A DNA stretch of 64,000 nucleotides from DASQJL01 sp036380835. Its GTDB lineage: Bacteria; Eisenbacteria; RBG-16-71-46; SZUA-252. The position numbers and the translations under genes are program-made. The notes under the pieces are model-generated. The model did no database searches. It was not told the origin of the DNA and saw nothing but the letters and a program-made list of their open reading frames with translations. Numbering within the stretch: position 1 is the stretch's first letter; every line of letters begins with the position of its first letter. Of the stretch, positions 33,573 to 41,782 are shown in pieces. The stretch lies in assembly GCA_036380835.1 (NCBI GenBank), contig DASVDZ010000036.1:5675-69674 (forward strand), written 5' to 3'.

Positions 33573-34463
33573 ATGCGCGCGCGCATGCTACAGCCGATGA
33601 CGTGGCTCCTCGCGCTCGGGCTCTTCTTGCCCGGCGCGGGCGCTCGCTCGAGCACGCTCGACGAGAAGGTCTACGGCCCCTTCCCCGTCCGTTTCGCCTC
33701 CACGCAGCGTCCTGATTCCCTCGAGATCTCCGAGGCCGAGCGTGTCGCCCGCGAAGTCGTGCGGACCGACCGGCTCCTCGGCGAGGTCGACGCGAGGGTC
33801 GGGCGGACGAAGAACGCCAAGGCCCAAGCCGACCTCGACAGCGCGCGGACCCGCCAGGGGGAATCCAAGGCCGCGCTGAATACGAGCCTCTTCGCCCGCG
33901 CCATGCGCCTCACGCTCGAGGCGCGCGCGCTCGGGAAGAGCGCCCTGATCAAGGTCGGACCGGCCAACCAGGACCCCGACTTCGTGTCCCGCGCGCTCGA
34001 CCAGACCGACGACGCGCTCCATCGCGCCGACGACCTGCTCGACGCCGGCGCGGCGCAGGACGCGCGCCGGCGGTTCGAGGCGCTCAAGGGCCAGCAGAAG
34101 GGCGCGCACGAGACATTCAAGGACGGGAATTATCCGAGCGCCTACGCCACCACGCGCAAGGTCCGGGACGGCGTGCTCGACCTGCTTCGGCAGATCGCCG
34201 ACCTCCCCGTGTCGGAGGACACGGCCCGGAAGGCGATCCGGCGCGCCGAGCGCGCGCTCTCCCAGGTGGACGAGGACCTCGGCGGGCATCCGGCGGCGCC
34301 GGCGCAGCGTCTCGAGCGCGAGGCGCGTGATCAGATGCAGAAGGCGCGGTGGTCCTACGCGAGGAAGAGCTACCGCGACGCGCTGCTCCACGCCAAGCTG
34401 GTGGAGCGGAACCTCGAGCTCGCGATCGACGCGGAGCGGGTCGCTACGAGCCGCAGCGAATAG
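33573..34463 (+). CDS. Secreted helical protein of unknown function, sigma-54 controlled
   Basis: A 296-residue protein with a signal peptide (MTWLLALGLFLPGAGA). The mature part is predicted almost wholly alpha-helical and highly charged, with repeated Ala/Arg/Asp/Leu segments such as SEAERVAREVVRTDRLLGEVDARV, ALDQTDDALHRADDLLDAG and RKAIRRAERALSQVDEDL, suggesting helical bundles or coiled coils. I recognise no family and see no catalytic motif. It is preceded by a good sigma-54 promoter next to a kinase/NtrC pair, so it is probably induced in the envelope by the signal that pair senses. Its last 20 bases overlap the end of the FHA-GAF-PP2C gene on the other strand. Confidence 0.7.
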   Translation: MRARMLQPMTWLLALGLFLPGAGARSSTLDEKVYGPFPVRFASTQRPDSLEISEAERVAREVVRTDRLLGEVDARVGRTKNAKAQADLDSARTRQGESKAALNTSLFARAMRLTLEARALGKSALIKVGPANQDPDFVSRALDQTDDALHRADDLLDAGAAQDARRRFEALKGQQKGAHETFKDGNYPSAYATTRKVRDGVLDLLRQIADLPVSEDTARKAIRRAERALSQVDEDLGGHPAAPAQRLEREARDQMQKARWSYARKSYRDALLHAKLVERNLELAIDAERVATSRSE

Positions 34464-36114
34464 CCGTCACCGTCACGTCGTCGGCCAGCTGCCCCTCGCC
34501 GCTGAACTCCCTCACGCGGCGAATGAGCGCCTCCACCACGTCGAGCGGCTTCAGCCCGGGCGTCGAGCGCAGGAACTCGACCAGGCGCTCCTCGCCGAAC
34601 TCCTCCTCGGCCGGCGCGGGGCTCCGCGCTTCGGTCACCCCGTCGCTGTAGAGGAGCAGCAGGTCCCCGGCCCCCAGCGTCAGCGACGCCGCCTCGTACT
34701 CCGCCTCCGGAAAGACCCCCAGGAGGAGCCCGCCCGTCGAGAGTGTCTCGATCTCCCCCGTCGCGCGGAGCACGTACGGGGGATTGTGGCCGCCGTTCAC
34801 GTACGTGACGCGGCGCTGGTCGCAGTCGATCTCGGCGAGGAAGAGGGTGATGAAGCGGAGCCCGTGCACGTTCTGGTGGATGGAGCGGTTGAGCCGCCCC
34901 ATGATCTCGCGGAGCGGCCGCTCGGTCTCGGTCTGCGCGCGGACGGTCGCGTGGAGATGGGTCATCAGGAGCGCCGCCGCCATCCCCTTGCCGGCGACGT
35001 CGCCCAGACCGACGACGAGCCGTCCCCCTTCGCCGACCACGTAGTCGAAGTAGTCGCCCCCGACGTCGAAGGAGGGAATGTTGCGGCCGGCGACGGAGAT
35101 CGGCCCGCGCACGAGCGGATCGACGGGCAGGAGCGTCTGCTGGAGGGTGGCCGCGCGCCGGAGCTCCTCCTGCATCCGCTTCTGCCCCTCGAGCGCCTCC
35201 TGCTGCTCGGTCTCGCGGATCTTGACCGCCGCGAGGTGCGCGATCAGCGTGAGCAACCGGAGGTCGGAGTCCTCGAACGGCATCGGCGCGGCGACGTTGT
35301 CCACGTAGAGGAGCCCCAGGACGTCGCCGTCGTGCCAGAGCGGGGCGCACATGGCCGAGTGAATCCGTTGCTGGATCACGCTCACCTGCTCGCGGAACCG
35401 GGTGTCGCTCTGCGCGTCGCTCGTGAGGATCGCCTGCTTCTGCTCGATGGCCGCCCGCGCGATGGTCCGGCTCACGACGATGTCGCCCTCCGGCGCGCCG
35501 ACCGCCTGCTTCACGGCCTTCGCGTAGAGCTGGTCCGATCCCCGCTCGCGGAGGAGGATCGCGGTCCGGTCGGCGCGGAGCACGTCCGCCGCCAGGTTCA
35601 CGATGAACTCGAAGAGGTCCTCGAGGCGGCGATGGGCGAGCAGCTCCAGCCCGACGCGGTCGACCGCCCTCATGAAGTGGCCCATCCGCTCCGCCGTGAT
35701 TCCGACGTTGATGGCGCTCGTCCCGACGCCGGTCTCGAATTCCTCGACCGACAGGGAGCGCATCGTCATCGGCCCCTCGACGTCGGCGACCCGCGCGGTG
35801 CCGTGGCCCGCCGGCGCGGCGTAGATCACCTGGAAGTTGCCGAGCTGGACCAGGTCGCCGGGCACGAGGCGCGTCGCGGCCTCGATGCGGCGGCCGTTCA
35901 CCTTCGTGCCGTTCTTGCTCCCGGCGTCCTCGACGTGCCACGCCCCGTCCCGGAAGAGGAAGCGCGCGTGATTGCGCGAGACCGACGCGTCGGTCAGGAC
36001 GATCCGGTTTCCCTGCGCGCGGCCGACGGCGCACGGCGAGGCCGGGTCGAGGTCGACGCGCTCCGGCTCCGCGCCCGGGCGGCGCACCATTAGGTATTGG
36101 CTCTCGTCGGGCAT
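34444..36114 (-). CDS. FHA-GAF-PP2C (SpoIIE-type) phosphatase
   Basis: A 556-residue signalling protein; start MPDESQYLMVRR, with GGAGA nine bases upstream. Residues ~15-105 form an FHA phosphothreonine-binding domain (CAVGRAQGNRIVL, SVSRNHARF, GSKNGTKVNGRRI). Residues ~165-310 are a GAF domain, followed by a coiled linker (QEALEGQKRMQEELRRAATLQQTLLP) of the RsbU type. A PP2C/SpoIIE phosphatase makes the C-terminal third, with metal-binding acids in DVGGDYFDY, GDVAGKGMAAAL, YSDGVTEAR and ADDVTVTAI. Relatives dephosphorylate anti-anti-sigma factors or Ser/Thr-phosphorylated proteins. No kinase or STAS partner is nearby. It is divergent from the membrane protein gene, 62 bases apart. Confidence 0.92.
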   Translation of the reverse strand: MPDESQYLMVRRPGAEPERVDLDPASPCAVGRAQGNRIVLTDASVSRNHARFLFRDGAWHVEDAGSKNGTKVNGRRIEAATRLVPGDLVQLGNFQVIYAAPAGHGTARVADVEGPMTMRSLSVEEFETGVGTSAINVGITAERMGHFMRAVDRVGLELLAHRRLEDLFEFIVNLAADVLRADRTAILLRERGSDQLYAKAVKQAVGAPEGDIVVSRTIARAAIEQKQAILTSDAQSDTRFREQVSVIQQRIHSAMCAPLWHDGDVLGLLYVDNVAAPMPFEDSDLRLLTLIAHLAAVKIRETEQQEALEGQKRMQEELRRAATLQQTLLPVDPLVRGPISVAGRNIPSFDVGGDYFDYVVGEGGRLVVGLGDVAGKGMAAALLMTHLHATVRAQTETERPLREIMGRLNRSIHQNVHGLRFITLFLAEIDCDQRRVTYVNGGHNPPYVLRATGEIETLSTGGLLLGVFPEAEYEAASLTLGAGDLLLLYSDGVTEARSPAPAEEEFGEERLVEFLRSTPGLKPLDVVEALIRRVREFSGEGQLADDVTVTAIRCGS

Positions 36115-36176
36115 GAGCGGTAGTCTCCAGCCTCTACGTCCACGTTGCAACATGGAAGGCGACGGGAGGACACCCG

Positions 36177-37013
36177 ATGTCGATGAAAGAGGCGTGGCGA
36201 TTCGCGTCGGCGTCGCTTCGAGGCTTCACGTGGGGAGCGTACGCACCGTTCTTCTGGATCCTGGCGATCGAGGTGATCTACCTCTTTCTGTCCGTCAATC
36301 TAGGTGCCCCCTGGGGCATGGCGACGGCGGGCGCGCTCGCCGCGCGCATCGCGGGCGACGGGACGCGGCACTACCCCGCGATCTTCGTGGCGCTGCCCGC
36401 GATCTTCTCGTACGTGGACGCGGCCCTGTACACGGTGCTCGGGGCGGCGTTCATTCCGCTCGCGATCACGCGCGTCCTCCGGGCGCCGTCGCGGGCCCCC
36501 GGCCGGGCGCCGACGGCGTCGCGCGTGCGCGGCGCGGTGCTTCCGACGTTTCTCGCGTTCGCCCTCGTGTTGGTTCTCCTCTTCTTCTGGGAGATCGCGA
36601 TTCCGCGGATCGTGGCACCCCTCGTCGCGATCGCCGTCCGGCTGGGACCCCTCGCGAATCTGGTGACCTGGGTGGTGGGCGTCCTGGTGGGGCTCGCCCT
36701 CTCCGCGCTCGCGCTCTGCGTTCCGATCGTGGCGGTCAGGGAAGGAGGTGGGCTCAGGGCGCTCGGGGCGGGGTTCGGGGACGGGTTCCGATTCCTGCCC
36801 TCCAACTACCCGATCATCGTCCTCTTCTCGGCGCCGGCGCTCGTGATCCAGGCGATCGTGCAGCTCATGGGGGGCCTCCTGGTGAACCGGCTCACGCCGG
36901 AGGTCATGCCGGTGCTCCTCTTGGCCTATGCGATCCTGGCGAGCCTGGCGAACTACTTCGTCTATTCTGCCGCGACGCGACTGCACGCGTCGGCGGTTCG
37001 GGAGGGCGCATGA
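36177..37013 (+). CDS. Polytopic membrane protein of unknown function
   Basis: A 278-residue protein with about six hydrophobic helices (for example FFWILAIEVIYLFLSV, TFLAFALVLVLLFFWEIAI, LVTWVVGVLVGLALSALALCVPIVAV). GGGAGG lies seven bases before the ATG. Layout resembles uncharacterised integral membrane proteins with a conserved VREG/GDGF loop between helices; no transporter signature is visible. Its stop overlaps the start of the downstream TPR lipoprotein gene by four bases (ATGA), indicating tight co-expression and perhaps a joint envelope function. Confidence 0.75.
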   Translation: MSMKEAWRFASASLRGFTWGAYAPFFWILAIEVIYLFLSVNLGAPWGMATAGALAARIAGDGTRHYPAIFVALPAIFSYVDAALYTVLGAAFIPLAITRVLRAPSRAPGRAPTASRVRGAVLPTFLAFALVLVLLFFWEIAIPRIVAPLVAIAVRLGPLANLVTWVVGVLVGLALSALALCVPIVAVREGGGLRALGAGFGDGFRFLPSNYPIIVLFSAPALVIQAIVQLMGGLLVNRLTPEVMPVLLLAYAILASLANYFVYSAATRLHASAVREGA

Positions 37014-38533
37014 GAGCGATGGCGGGCGTCGGCTTGGCGGCGTTGTTGACCGCTGCCCTGGCGGCGGCGGGGTGCGGGGGCGTGGGGACGATGGCCACCC
37101 GCTACAGCGCGGAGAAGCGGTACTGGAACGCGCAGCGCGACGAGCAGAAGGCGCGGCTCGCCGCGCGTCCCGACTCGACGACGCTCCTTCGCCTGCGGGA
37201 GGGCTATCGGGGCGTCCGATCCTCCGTGTCGCTCCCGCCTCAGCCGGCGGCGTCGGGTCCCGCGGCGATCGAGTACCGCGGGCTCTTCCGCACCCTGGCG
37301 AACGCCGAGATGCAGGCGGCCCGGCTGGCCCTCGAGGCCCGCCGTCCGGACCTGGCTCTCGAGGACGCGCAGTGGATCCTCGGCCACGCGGGAACGGACA
37401 CCACCGCCGCGCGCCAGGCCGACTTCATCGTCGTCGGCTGCTACCGGACGGTGGGGCGCTACGACGACGCGATCGCGGCCATCCACGAGATGCTGAAGAA
37501 GTATCCGCCGCAGCCGGCCGAGAAGCCCGGCGGGGAGGACGCCATCCTCTCGCTTCCCAACGCCCCGGTCGAGATCCGGCGGCAGCTCGGCGACGCCGAC
37601 GGCATGAAGCGCGAGGAAGCGGCCGCGGTCGAATACTATCGCGGCCTCCTCCAGCGGCCCCAGCCGCTCGAGCTGGAGGCGCGCATCCGCGCGCGCTACG
37701 TGCGCGCGCTCCTCGCGCAGGGCGACGCCCCCGCGTCGCTTCGCGAGGCGCAGGCGCTCGAGGATCTGGTGGGGCGCCATGCCGAGCTCAAGTCGTTCGA
37801 GCCGGACGTCCACTACGTGAACGCGAAGGTCCATGCCGTGACCGACAAGGACCACACGGCGGCGATCTCGCTCCTCGAGCGCGTCGCCACCGACTATCCG
37901 ACGGCGAACGTCGCCGGTCCGGCGCTCTTCGAATCGGCCGCCCTGCTCGAGGATCAGAAGAAGTTCGACCTGGCGAAACAGCGCTACAAGGATGCGGCCG
38001 CCCGTTATCCCGGCAACCTCGACGTGGCGCCGGTGTCGCTCTACCGGCAGGCCATGCTCGAGGACCGAACGGGGAATTGGCCCATCGCCAAGGCGATCCT
38101 CGAAGCGCTCCCGCTCAAGTACCCGGGGACCCAGGCTTCGGCGGAGGCGCCACTGGCGATCGCGCAGAGGTACGCCCGGGTTGGGGATCGGGCTGCCATG
38201 AACGTGGCCCTCCAGAAGGCGGTGGAGGTCTATCGAACGCTCGCGGCAAGGGATTCCTCGGGAGCGGCGGGAGCGGTCTACAGGTGGAACATCTTAAAGT
38301 GTCAGTTGAACTTACAGGACTGGCAGGGGGCCCTCCAGGCCGTGGACGAGCTGGTGGCGCACAATCCAGGCCATCCCTTTACGGCGCAAGCGCTTCTGGA
38401 GGGAGCCAAAGTGGCCCAGGCGCAGAAGCTCGTGGACCGGGCGGCGGGCTATTTGCAGCGCTTCCTCCAGGACTACCCCAACTCCCCGGCGGCCGCGAAG
38501 GTCCGGGAAGATCTGAAGGGCCTGGGGGGGTAG
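37010..38533 (+). CDS. TPR-repeat lipoprotein
   Basis: A 507-residue protein with an N-terminal membrane segment ending in the lipobox AAAGC, so it is probably lipidated. Most of the chain is helix-pair repeats of the TPR/Sel1-like type: LEARRPDLALEDAQWILGHAG, AIAAIHEMLKKYPPQP, AISLLERVATDYPTAN, DLAKQRYKDAAARYPGN, ALQAVDELVAHNPGH and YLQRFLQDYPNSPAAAKVREDLK. The ending resembles BamD/YbgF-like tetratricopeptide proteins that scaffold envelope assemblies. It is translationally coupled to the membrane protein gene upstream. Binding partner unknown. Confidence 0.82.
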   Translation: MRAMAGVGLAALLTAALAAAGCGGVGTMATRYSAEKRYWNAQRDEQKARLAARPDSTTLLRLREGYRGVRSSVSLPPQPAASGPAAIEYRGLFRTLANAEMQAARLALEARRPDLALEDAQWILGHAGTDTTAARQADFIVVGCYRTVGRYDDAIAAIHEMLKKYPPQPAEKPGGEDAILSLPNAPVEIRRQLGDADGMKREEAAAVEYYRGLLQRPQPLELEARIRARYVRALLAQGDAPASLREAQALEDLVGRHAELKSFEPDVHYVNAKVHAVTDKDHTAAISLLERVATDYPTANVAGPALFESAALLEDQKKFDLAKQRYKDAAARYPGNLDVAPVSLYRQAMLEDRTGNWPIAKAILEALPLKYPGTQASAEAPLAIAQRYARVGDRAAMNVALQKAVEVYRTLAARDSSGAAGAVYRWNILKCQLNLQDWQGALQAVDELVAHNPGHPFTAQALLEGAKVAQAQKLVDRAAGYLQRFLQDYPNSPAAAKVREDLKGLGG

Positions 38534-38560
38534 CTAATCGCATGCGGCCGAAGAATCTTG

Positions 38561-38590
38561 TTGCTTGCGCTCCGATCCGTCATGTATAGT
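38561..38590 (+). promoter_or_regulatory. Sigma-70-type promoter for the PEP-CTERM gene
   Basis: TTGCTT (38561-38566) and TATAGT (38585-38590) are separated by 18 bases; TATAGT is one change from consensus. Expected start near 38597 leaves a 5' leader of about 110 bases before the ATG at 38709. The box sits in a locally AT-rich patch after the TPR gene stop. Confidence 0.55.
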
Positions 38591-38625
38591 ATACAGCGGA
38601 TTGCAGAGACGTGGGAGACGACGTG

Positions 38626-38643
38626 GTGCGTTGCATAACGCAC
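38626..38643 (+). promoter_or_regulatory. Perfect hairpin or operator in the PEP-CTERM leader
   Basis: GTGCGTT-GCAT-AACGCAC is a perfect 7-bp inverted repeat with a 4-base spacer, about 30 bases after the predicted transcription start. It could be an RNA hairpin in the leader or a dimeric repressor site. No known riboswitch was recognised. Confidence 0.5.
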
Positions 38644-38708
38644 ACCCGTCGCCGGTGAAGCCGATCACATACGATTGATTGGCGGCCACACTTGACCTGG
38701 GGGGTCAC

Positions 38709-39482
38709 ATGATTCGTAAGGCAGTCTTCACAGTCGCGGCTCTATGCGGCATTCTCGGCGCATCGACCGCGATGGCGCTTCCCGAGCTTCAGTTGTACAT
38801 CGACGGCGCGACGTACGACGCGACCACCGAGACGTGGGTTGTGAACTCCGACAACTTCACGCTCTGGGTGATCGGCGACGTCGGCGCGAAGGGCACGATC
38901 TCCGACGTGACGCTCTCGGCGGCGTTCCTCACGAGCGAGTCGGGCACGATCACGATCACGCCGACGACGACGGGCGGCAGCGGCGGATTCACGGATCCGT
39001 CGACCCCCGGCGCCGTGTCGCAGTTCATCTTCGGCGGCAATGACGGCGATGCGCCGCTCCTTTCCGACGGCTCGAGCCTCCCGACGCATGGGATCTTCGG
39101 ACCGGGCGTCAGCTTCTACCAGTACGCGCTCGGCGACTTCACGCTGACGGATTCGCCGCTCGGCGACTTCCAGACCAGCGTCCCGACGCCGACCTCGGAG
39201 ATGGGCCAGATCAACGCGTATACCGTGGCGATCACGGGCTTCACGCAGGTCCACTTCGACGCCATGAACAACGTCGAGGCCGGCAACCACATCAACTACA
39301 TCTTCGCTCCGTTCTCTCATGATGCCGAGGGCGGCGGCAGCGGCGGTAGTGGTGGCAGCGGTGGCAGCGGTGGCAGCGGCGGTAGTGGTGGCAGCGGCGG
39401 CAGCGTGCCGGAGCCGGGCTCCATGCTGCTCCTCGGCACGGGCCTCGTCGGCCTCGTGGCGGCCAAGTCGCGCAAGAAGTAA
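38709..39482 (+). CDS. PEP-CTERM protein, choice-of-anchor N type
   Basis: A 257-residue secreted protein. A signal peptide ends at AMA; the mature part starts LPELQLYIDGATYDATTETW, the opening typical of choice-of-anchor N proteins. After a ~190-residue beta-rich domain comes an eight-unit Gly-Gly-Ser linker. The PEP-CTERM signal follows: VPEPGSMLLLGTGLVGL, then a lysine/arginine end. Such tails are recognised by exosortase (EpsH/XrtA group), which cuts and anchors or releases the protein, often in biofilm-forming species. No exosortase gene lies in this window, so it must act in trans. The gene stands alone, with its own promoter and a strong terminator. Confidence 0.9.
   Translation: MIRKAVFTVAALCGILGASTAMALPELQLYIDGATYDATTETWVVNSDNFTLWVIGDVGAKGTISDVTLSAAFLTSESGTITITPTTTGGSGGFTDPSTPGAVSQFIFGGNDGDAPLLSDGSSLPTHGIFGPGVSFYQYALGDFTLTDSPLGDFQTSVPTPTSEMGQINAYTVAITGFTQVHFDAMNNVEAGNHINYIFAPFSHDAEGGGSGGSGGSGGSGGSGGSGGSGGSVPEPGSMLLLGTGLVGLVAAKSRKK
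39333..39404 (+). repeat. Eight 9-base repeats encoding a (Gly-Gly-Ser)8 linker
   Basis: Eight consecutive 9-base units, GGY-GGY-AGY with only third-base variation, separate the folded domain from the PEP-CTERM signal. Such a tract is flexible and prone to slipped-strand length change in steps of three residues. Confidence 0.85.
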
Positions 39483-39505
39483 CAGACCAGAAGTCGCGCA
39501 TTCCC

Positions 39506-39545
39506 CGAGGGCGGTGGCTCCTGCCACCGCCCTCGATTCATTTTC
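39506..39545 (+). terminator. Rho-independent terminator after the PEP-CTERM gene
   Basis: A perfect 13-bp stem (39506-39518 with 39523-39535; left arm CGAGGGCGGTGGC), with loop TCCT, is followed by ATTCATTTT. It is the clearest intrinsic terminator in the window, 24 bases after the stop codon, and isolates the PEP-CTERM gene from the EF-G-like gene. Confidence 0.85.
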
Positions 39546-39575
39546 GAATCGTCCCGGTCCCCGGCGGTGCCTTTC

Positions 39576-39605
39576 TTGACGCGTCGCGGAGTGCTGTGAT
39601 AGCAT
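39576..39605 (+). promoter_or_regulatory. Sigma-70 promoter for the EF-G-like gene
   Basis: TTGACG (39576-39581) and TAGCAT (39600-39605) are 18 bases apart. The start would lie near 39612, about 50 bases before the TTG start codon. Five of six bases match in the -35 and four of six in the -10. Confidence 0.5.
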
Positions 39606-39663
39606 CGTTCTAATCTGGTATTTCTATGGTATGCAAAAGGTTACCTAGAGATCGGGGGCGCCC

Positions 39664-41754
39664 TTGAGAGAGTTCCAGACGGACCAGATCCGGAACGTCG
39701 CGCTCGTTTCGCAGCACGGCACAGGCAAGACCTCCCTCGCGGAATCGATCCTCTTCCGAACCAAGTCGATCGCTCGCCACGGCAAGATCGAAGACGGCAC
39801 CACGACGCTCGACTTCACGCCGGAGGAGACGCATCGCAAGATCTCGATCAGCCTCGGCGTGGCGCCGGTGGAATGGCGCGATCACAAGATCAACCTGATC
39901 GACACCCCCGGCTACGCGGACTTCGTCGGCGATCTCGTCTCCGGACTCAGCGCCGCCGACGGCGCGCTGCTCTGTCTTCGCGCGGCGGCGGGGGTCGAGG
40001 CGGGAACCGAGGCGGTTTGGGAGAAGGTCGAAGAGCGGGGCGCGCCGGTGCTCGCGGCGATCACCCAGATGGAGAAGGAGCACGCGAACTTCGCCTCCGC
40101 GCTCGCCGCGGGCTCCGAACGCCTCGGCAAGCGATTCGTCGCGGTGGCCTGGCCGATCGGCCAGGCGGACAAGTTCCGCGGCCTCGTGGACCTCGCGTCG
40201 AACAAGGCGTTCCTGTTCCAGAAGGACGGCTCCATGAAGGAGGAGTCGATCCCGGCGGAGGTGGCGGGCGAGGCGCAGCAGGCCCGGTCCGCGCTCGTTG
40301 ACGCCGCGGCCGAGGCCGACGACGCGCTCCTCGAGAAGTTCCTCGGCGGCGAGGAGCTTTCCGTGGAGGAGATCCACACCGGGCTCCGCGAGGGCGTCGC
40401 CGCCTGCTCCTTTGTGCCCGCGATCCCCGTGTCGGCGTACGCCCTGGCCGGCGTCGATTTCCTCCTCGATACGATCGTCGACCTCATGCCGTCGCCGGGC
40501 CAGGTCGGACCGATCGCGGGGACGAAGCCCGGGAACGGCGAGAAGGAGGAGCTGAAGGCCGACCCGGCCGGGCCCCTCGCGGCGCTCGTATTCAAGACGA
40601 GCAGCGAGAGCCACGCCGGCGACCTCTCCCTCGTTCGCGTCTTCTCCGGGACGCTCGCGCCCGGCAAGGAGGTCTGGAACTCGAGCGCCGAGCGCACGGA
40701 GAAGATCGGCCAGCTCTTCACGGTGCTCGGGAAGGACCGGAAGGACGCGGGGACGATCCGGGCGGGGGACATCGGCGCCGCCGTCAAGCTGCGGGAGACC
40801 CACACCGGACAGACGCTCTGCGACAAGAACCGCGCGATCGTGCTCGCGCCCGTGCCGTTCCCGGACGCGACCCACGAGGTGGCCATCGCCCCGAAGCACA
40901 AGGGCGAAGAGGAGAAGATGGGCTCGGGCCTTCACAAGCTGAGGGAAGAGGATCCCACCATCCACGTCCGCGTCGACGGCGATCTCCACCAGACGGTGCT
41001 CTCCGTGCTCGGCGACCTCCACGTGGACGTCGTTCTGGAGAAGCTCGCGCGGCGTTTCAGCGTTCAAGTGGACACGTACAAGCCGCGCATCCCCTACCGC
41101 GAGACGATCCGCAAGTCGGTCAGCAAGCAGGGCCGGCACAAGAAGCAGACCGGCGGTCGGGGCCAGTTCGGCGACGTCCACGTCCGCCTCGAGCCGCGGA
41201 AGCACGGCGAGGGATTCGAATTCGTGGACGAGATCGTGGGCGGGTCGGTCCCGCGGAACTACATTCCCGCGGTGGAGAAGGGAATCATCGAGGCGATGCA
41301 CGAAGGCGTCCTCGCCGGCTACCCGGTCGTGGACGTGCGCGCCGCCCTCTACGACGGCTCCTACCACACCGTCGACTCCTCGGAAATGGCGTTCAAGATC
41401 GCGGGCTCGATGGCGTTCAAGGAAGGCGCGAAGGAGGCGAGCCCGGTCCTCCTCGAGCCGATCGTGGAGATCGAGGTTCGCGTCCCGAAGGATTTCGTCG
41501 GCGCGGTCACGGGCGACCTCTCGTCGAAGCGTGGGAAGATCCTCGGCATGGCGTCGGGCACGCGCTACGACGTGATCCGCGCCCACGTTCCCCAGGCCGA
41601 GATCTACAAGTACTCGACGCATCTCCGCTCGTTGACGCAGGGACGCGCGTCGTTCAAGACCCGGTTCAGCCATTACGAGGAGATCCCCCGCGAGCTGGCC
41701 GACAAGGTCATCGCCCAGGCAAAGGCCGACAAGGAGGCGATGGCTTCGGCGTAG
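39664..41754 (+). CDS. Elongation factor G-like GTPase (EF-G-2 class)
   Basis: A 696-residue translational GTPase of full EF-G length. It begins at TTG, since no ATG or GTG is nearby and the product then opens REFQTDQIRNVALV, like EF-G paralogues. Domain I has the P-loop SQHGTGKT (16-23) and switch II DTPGYADF (80-87); the usual DTPGH catalytic His is Tyr84, as in EF-G-2 proteins. The guanine-specificity motif NKxD is altered to TQME (134-137). Domains II-V follow, including the domain IV GGRGQFGDVHVRLEP and the C-terminal EIYKYSTHLRSLTQGRASF. It is not next to str-operon genes, so it is a paralogue rather than the housekeeping factor. Role unclear, possibly ribosome-associated stress or fidelity. 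Confidence 0.9.
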   Translation: MREFQTDQIRNVALVSQHGTGKTSLAESILFRTKSIARHGKIEDGTTTLDFTPEETHRKISISLGVAPVEWRDHKINLIDTPGYADFVGDLVSGLSAADGALLCLRAAAGVEAGTEAVWEKVEERGAPVLAAITQMEKEHANFASALAAGSERLGKRFVAVAWPIGQADKFRGLVDLASNKAFLFQKDGSMKEESIPAEVAGEAQQARSALVDAAAEADDALLEKFLGGEELSVEEIHTGLREGVAACSFVPAIPVSAYALAGVDFLLDTIVDLMPSPGQVGPIAGTKPGNGEKEELKADPAGPLAALVFKTSSESHAGDLSLVRVFSGTLAPGKEVWNSSAERTEKIGQLFTVLGKDRKDAGTIRAGDIGAAVKLRETHTGQTLCDKNRAIVLAPVPFPDATHEVAIAPKHKGEEEKMGSGLHKLREEDPTIHVRVDGDLHQTVLSVLGDLHVDVVLEKLARRFSVQVDTYKPRIPYRETIRKSVSKQGRHKKQTGGRGQFGDVHVRLEPRKHGEGFEFVDEIVGGSVPRNYIPAVEKGIIEAMHEGVLAGYPVVDVRAALYDGSYHTVDSSEMAFKIAGSMAFKEGAKEASPVLLEPIVEIEVRVPKDFVGAVTGDLSSKRGKILGMASGTRYDVIRAHVPQAEIYKYSTHLRSLTQGRASFKTRFSHYEEIPRELADKVIAQAKADKEAMASA

Positions 41755-41782
41755 GCTTCCCCGCCGGAATCGGCAATCCATC

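Noticed and set aside
38670..38692. Possible sigma-54 promoter just before the PEP-CTERM gene (TTGGCGGCCACACTTGACC)
   Set aside because: The -24 GG is present, but the base pair at -12 is TG or GA instead of GC, and the sigma-70 boxes further upstream fit better.
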